NCBI GenBank assembly: GCA_017453245.1
Contig: JAFTKM010000008.1
Coordinates: forward strand, 83,017-123,436
Source: Clostridia bacterium
Lineage (GTDB): Bacteria > Bacillota > Clostridia > Oscillospirales > CAG-272
Direction of reading: 5' to 3'
Length of the DNA: 40,420 nucleotides
Shown in pieces: positions 40,301 to 40,420 of this stretch; the stretch's first letter is position 1, and every line of letters starts with the position of its first letter. A program made the position numbers and the translations under genes. The notes beneath the pieces are model-generated. The model saw nothing but the letters and a program-made list of their open reading frames with translations. It was not told where the DNA came from and searched no databases.

Positions 40301-40420
40301 ATTGGTAAGCTGGGTGAGAGCCTCATCCTGCCATACCTGATTACACTCTGCGCAGTACCAGTACTCGATGTTACCGTTCTGGTGGCAACCTGCCTCTACT
40401 GCCTCGTAGTGAGTGAGAAG
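37382..40420 (-). CDS. Giant Cys/His-module repeat protein, 5' end outside the window
   Basis: The frame is open from the stop at 37382 to the window edge (1012 residues visible); the apparent ATG at 39997 is internal, since the same frame and repeats continue upstream. Nineteen modules of 50 residues each carry H-x7-C-x10-C-x2-C, with the constant pieces NGNVEYWYC and LTQLSNFKSV. Such WYCxxC modules occur in small numbers in surface proteins of gut Firmicutes; four potential metal ligands per module suggest zinc, which is inference. After the last module come HNFVDGECECGEKDP, an acidic linker, and an amphipathic tail rich in Phe (about the last 30 residues) ending FGGKKD. There is no LPxTG motif. 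The tail may bind membrane. N-terminal signal and function are not visible. Confidence 0.92.
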   Translation of the reverse strand, partial: LLTHYEAVEAGCHQNGNIEYWYCAECNQVWQDEALTQLTNIKNVVVPYTAEIKHVEAVEANCHQTGNVEYWYCAECNAVFTDAALTQLSNFKSVITPATVGLTHVEAVAATCYENGSLEYWYCAECQAVFSDAQGIQLTNRMNLTVPAEHQKLVHMDAVASGCHYTGNIEYWICYACETVWQDEALTQITNVKNVVIPAKGSNLLTHYEAVEAGCHQNGNIEYWYCAECNQVWQDEALTQLTNIKNVVLPAANNLTHVEKVEANCHQNGSQEYWYCADCQAVFSDADGRYLTNVKNLTIPYTATITHVEAVEANCHQNGNVEYWYCTECIAVFTDAALTQISNFKSVITPCTAEIVYVAATEANCHQNGNVEHWYCAECNAVFTDVELTQLTNFKNVVIPATVGLAYVPATEAHCHQNGNLEYWYCAECEAVFSDVNGRYLTNVKNLTVPYTAEIKHVEAVEANCHQNGNVEYWYCAECNAVFTDAALTQLSNFKSVITPATAEIKHVNAVAATCHQTGNVEYWYCAECQAVFTDAALTQLSNFKSVVTPYTANIKHVEAVAAGCHQNGNVEYWYCADCQAVFTDAALTQLSNFKSVVTACTAEIKHVEAVAASCHQNGNVEYWYCAECQAVFTDVNLTQLSNFKSVVIAYTANITHVDAVAASCHQNGNVEYWYCADCQAVFTDAALTQLSNFKSVVTACTAEIKHVEAVAASCHQNGNVEYWYCAECNAVFTDVALTQLSNFKSVVVPYTANINHVDAVEATCHQNGNVEYWYCADCNAVFTDAALTQLSNFKSVVVPCTANINHVDATDATCHQNGNLEYWYCADCQAVFTDAALTQLSNFKSVVIACTAEIVHVEAVAAGCHQNGNVECWYCAECKAVFTDAALTQLSNFKSVVVPYTATIVHIDAAEATCTSNGNVEHWYCADCQAVFTDAALTQLSNFKSVQTPATEHNFVDGECECGEKDPTLEPSDDNTDDEELTFFEKIGQAIANFFKAIGEFFANLFGGKKD
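37570..40420 (-). repeat. Tandem 150-bp coding repeat, 19 units visible
   Basis: The landmark GCGCAGTACC and close variants recur at 37641, 37791, 37941 and every 150 bases up to 39891, then at 40050, 40200 and 40350; one unit is 9 bp longer. Units differ by a few bases, mainly at codon third positions and at a few variable residues. A larger order is visible: the unit at 39741 is almost the same as the one at 40350, and paired unit types (FSD...GRYLTNVKNLT followed by FTDAALTQ) recur. Confidence 0.93.

Noticed and set aside
37570-40420. CRISPR array
   Set aside because: The period of 150 bp is coding in one frame, units are similar over their whole length, and there are no unique spacers.

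Overview
The window looks like chromosomal DNA of an uncultured gut-type Clostridia (Firmicutes). This is inferred from the conserved gene order nrdR-yicC-remA-rpoZ-priA-def-fmt-yugP-rsmB-rlmN-rsgA, from AAAGGAG-type ribosome binding sites with several near-perfect sigma-A promoters, from a compact archaeal-type aspartyl-tRNA synthetase, from several glycoside hydrolases, and from many short hairpin-rich repeats between genes. No 16S rRNA is present, so genus-level placement is not possible.

Layout. (1) 1-10.3 kb, minus strand: a housekeeping block for translation, replication restart and transcription, apparently driven from a promoter ahead of nrdR. The genes usually found inside this block in Clostridia, gmk between remA and rpoZ and stp/prkC between rlmN and rsgA, are absent; short repeat arrays occupy both gaps. 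(2) 10.4-18.4 kb, minus strand: a five-gene operon encoding a GH78 alpha-L-rhamnosidase, an FAD-dependent oxidoreductase, a GH2 beta-mannosidase, a GH20-like TIM-barrel protein and a PAP2-family membrane phosphatase, with a promoter and a terminator. (3) 18.5-20.7 kb, minus strand: aspS and an RpiB-family sugar-phosphate isomerase. (4) 20.7-24.3 kb: an alpha/beta hydrolase (minus) and a second GH78 rhamnosidase (plus) diverge from back-to-back promoters; the GH78 leader holds two copies of a structured repeat. (5) 24.3-33.2 kb, minus strand: a small hypothetical gene, a GH39-like protein whose acid/base position is altered, a YitT protein, a cysteine synthase, a heterodimeric ABC exporter and a YgjV protein, with a 0.9-kb repeat-filled gap at 31.7-32.6 kb. 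(6) 33.4-35.9 kb, plus strand: an AT-rich island at an intact tRNA-Arg(CCU). It is bounded by partial tRNA copies and carries a lipoprotein and a single-pass membrane protein, with no integrase. (7) 36.2-37.3 kb: a membrane-anchored metallophosphoesterase. (8) 37.4 kb to the window edge, minus strand: the C-terminal part of a very repetitive protein with 19 visible modules of 50 residues, encoded by near-identical 150-bp units and ending in an amphipathic tail.

How the genes fit together. The sugar genes (two rhamnosidases, a mannosidase, a GH20-like protein, a GH39-like protein, an esterase-like hydrolase and a sugar-phosphate isomerase) suggest use of rhamnose- and mannose-containing glycans. 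None of the glycosidases shows a signal peptide, so imported oligosaccharides are the likelier substrates. The strongest candidates for something undescribed are the 150-bp-periodic Cys/His module protein, the integrase-less tRNA-Arg island with tandem att-like sites, and several families of structured intergenic repeats: octamer/hairpin arrays, a three-copy element with differing closing stems, a 60-bp repeat with a compensatory stem change, and a 339-bp element with terminal inverted repeats.
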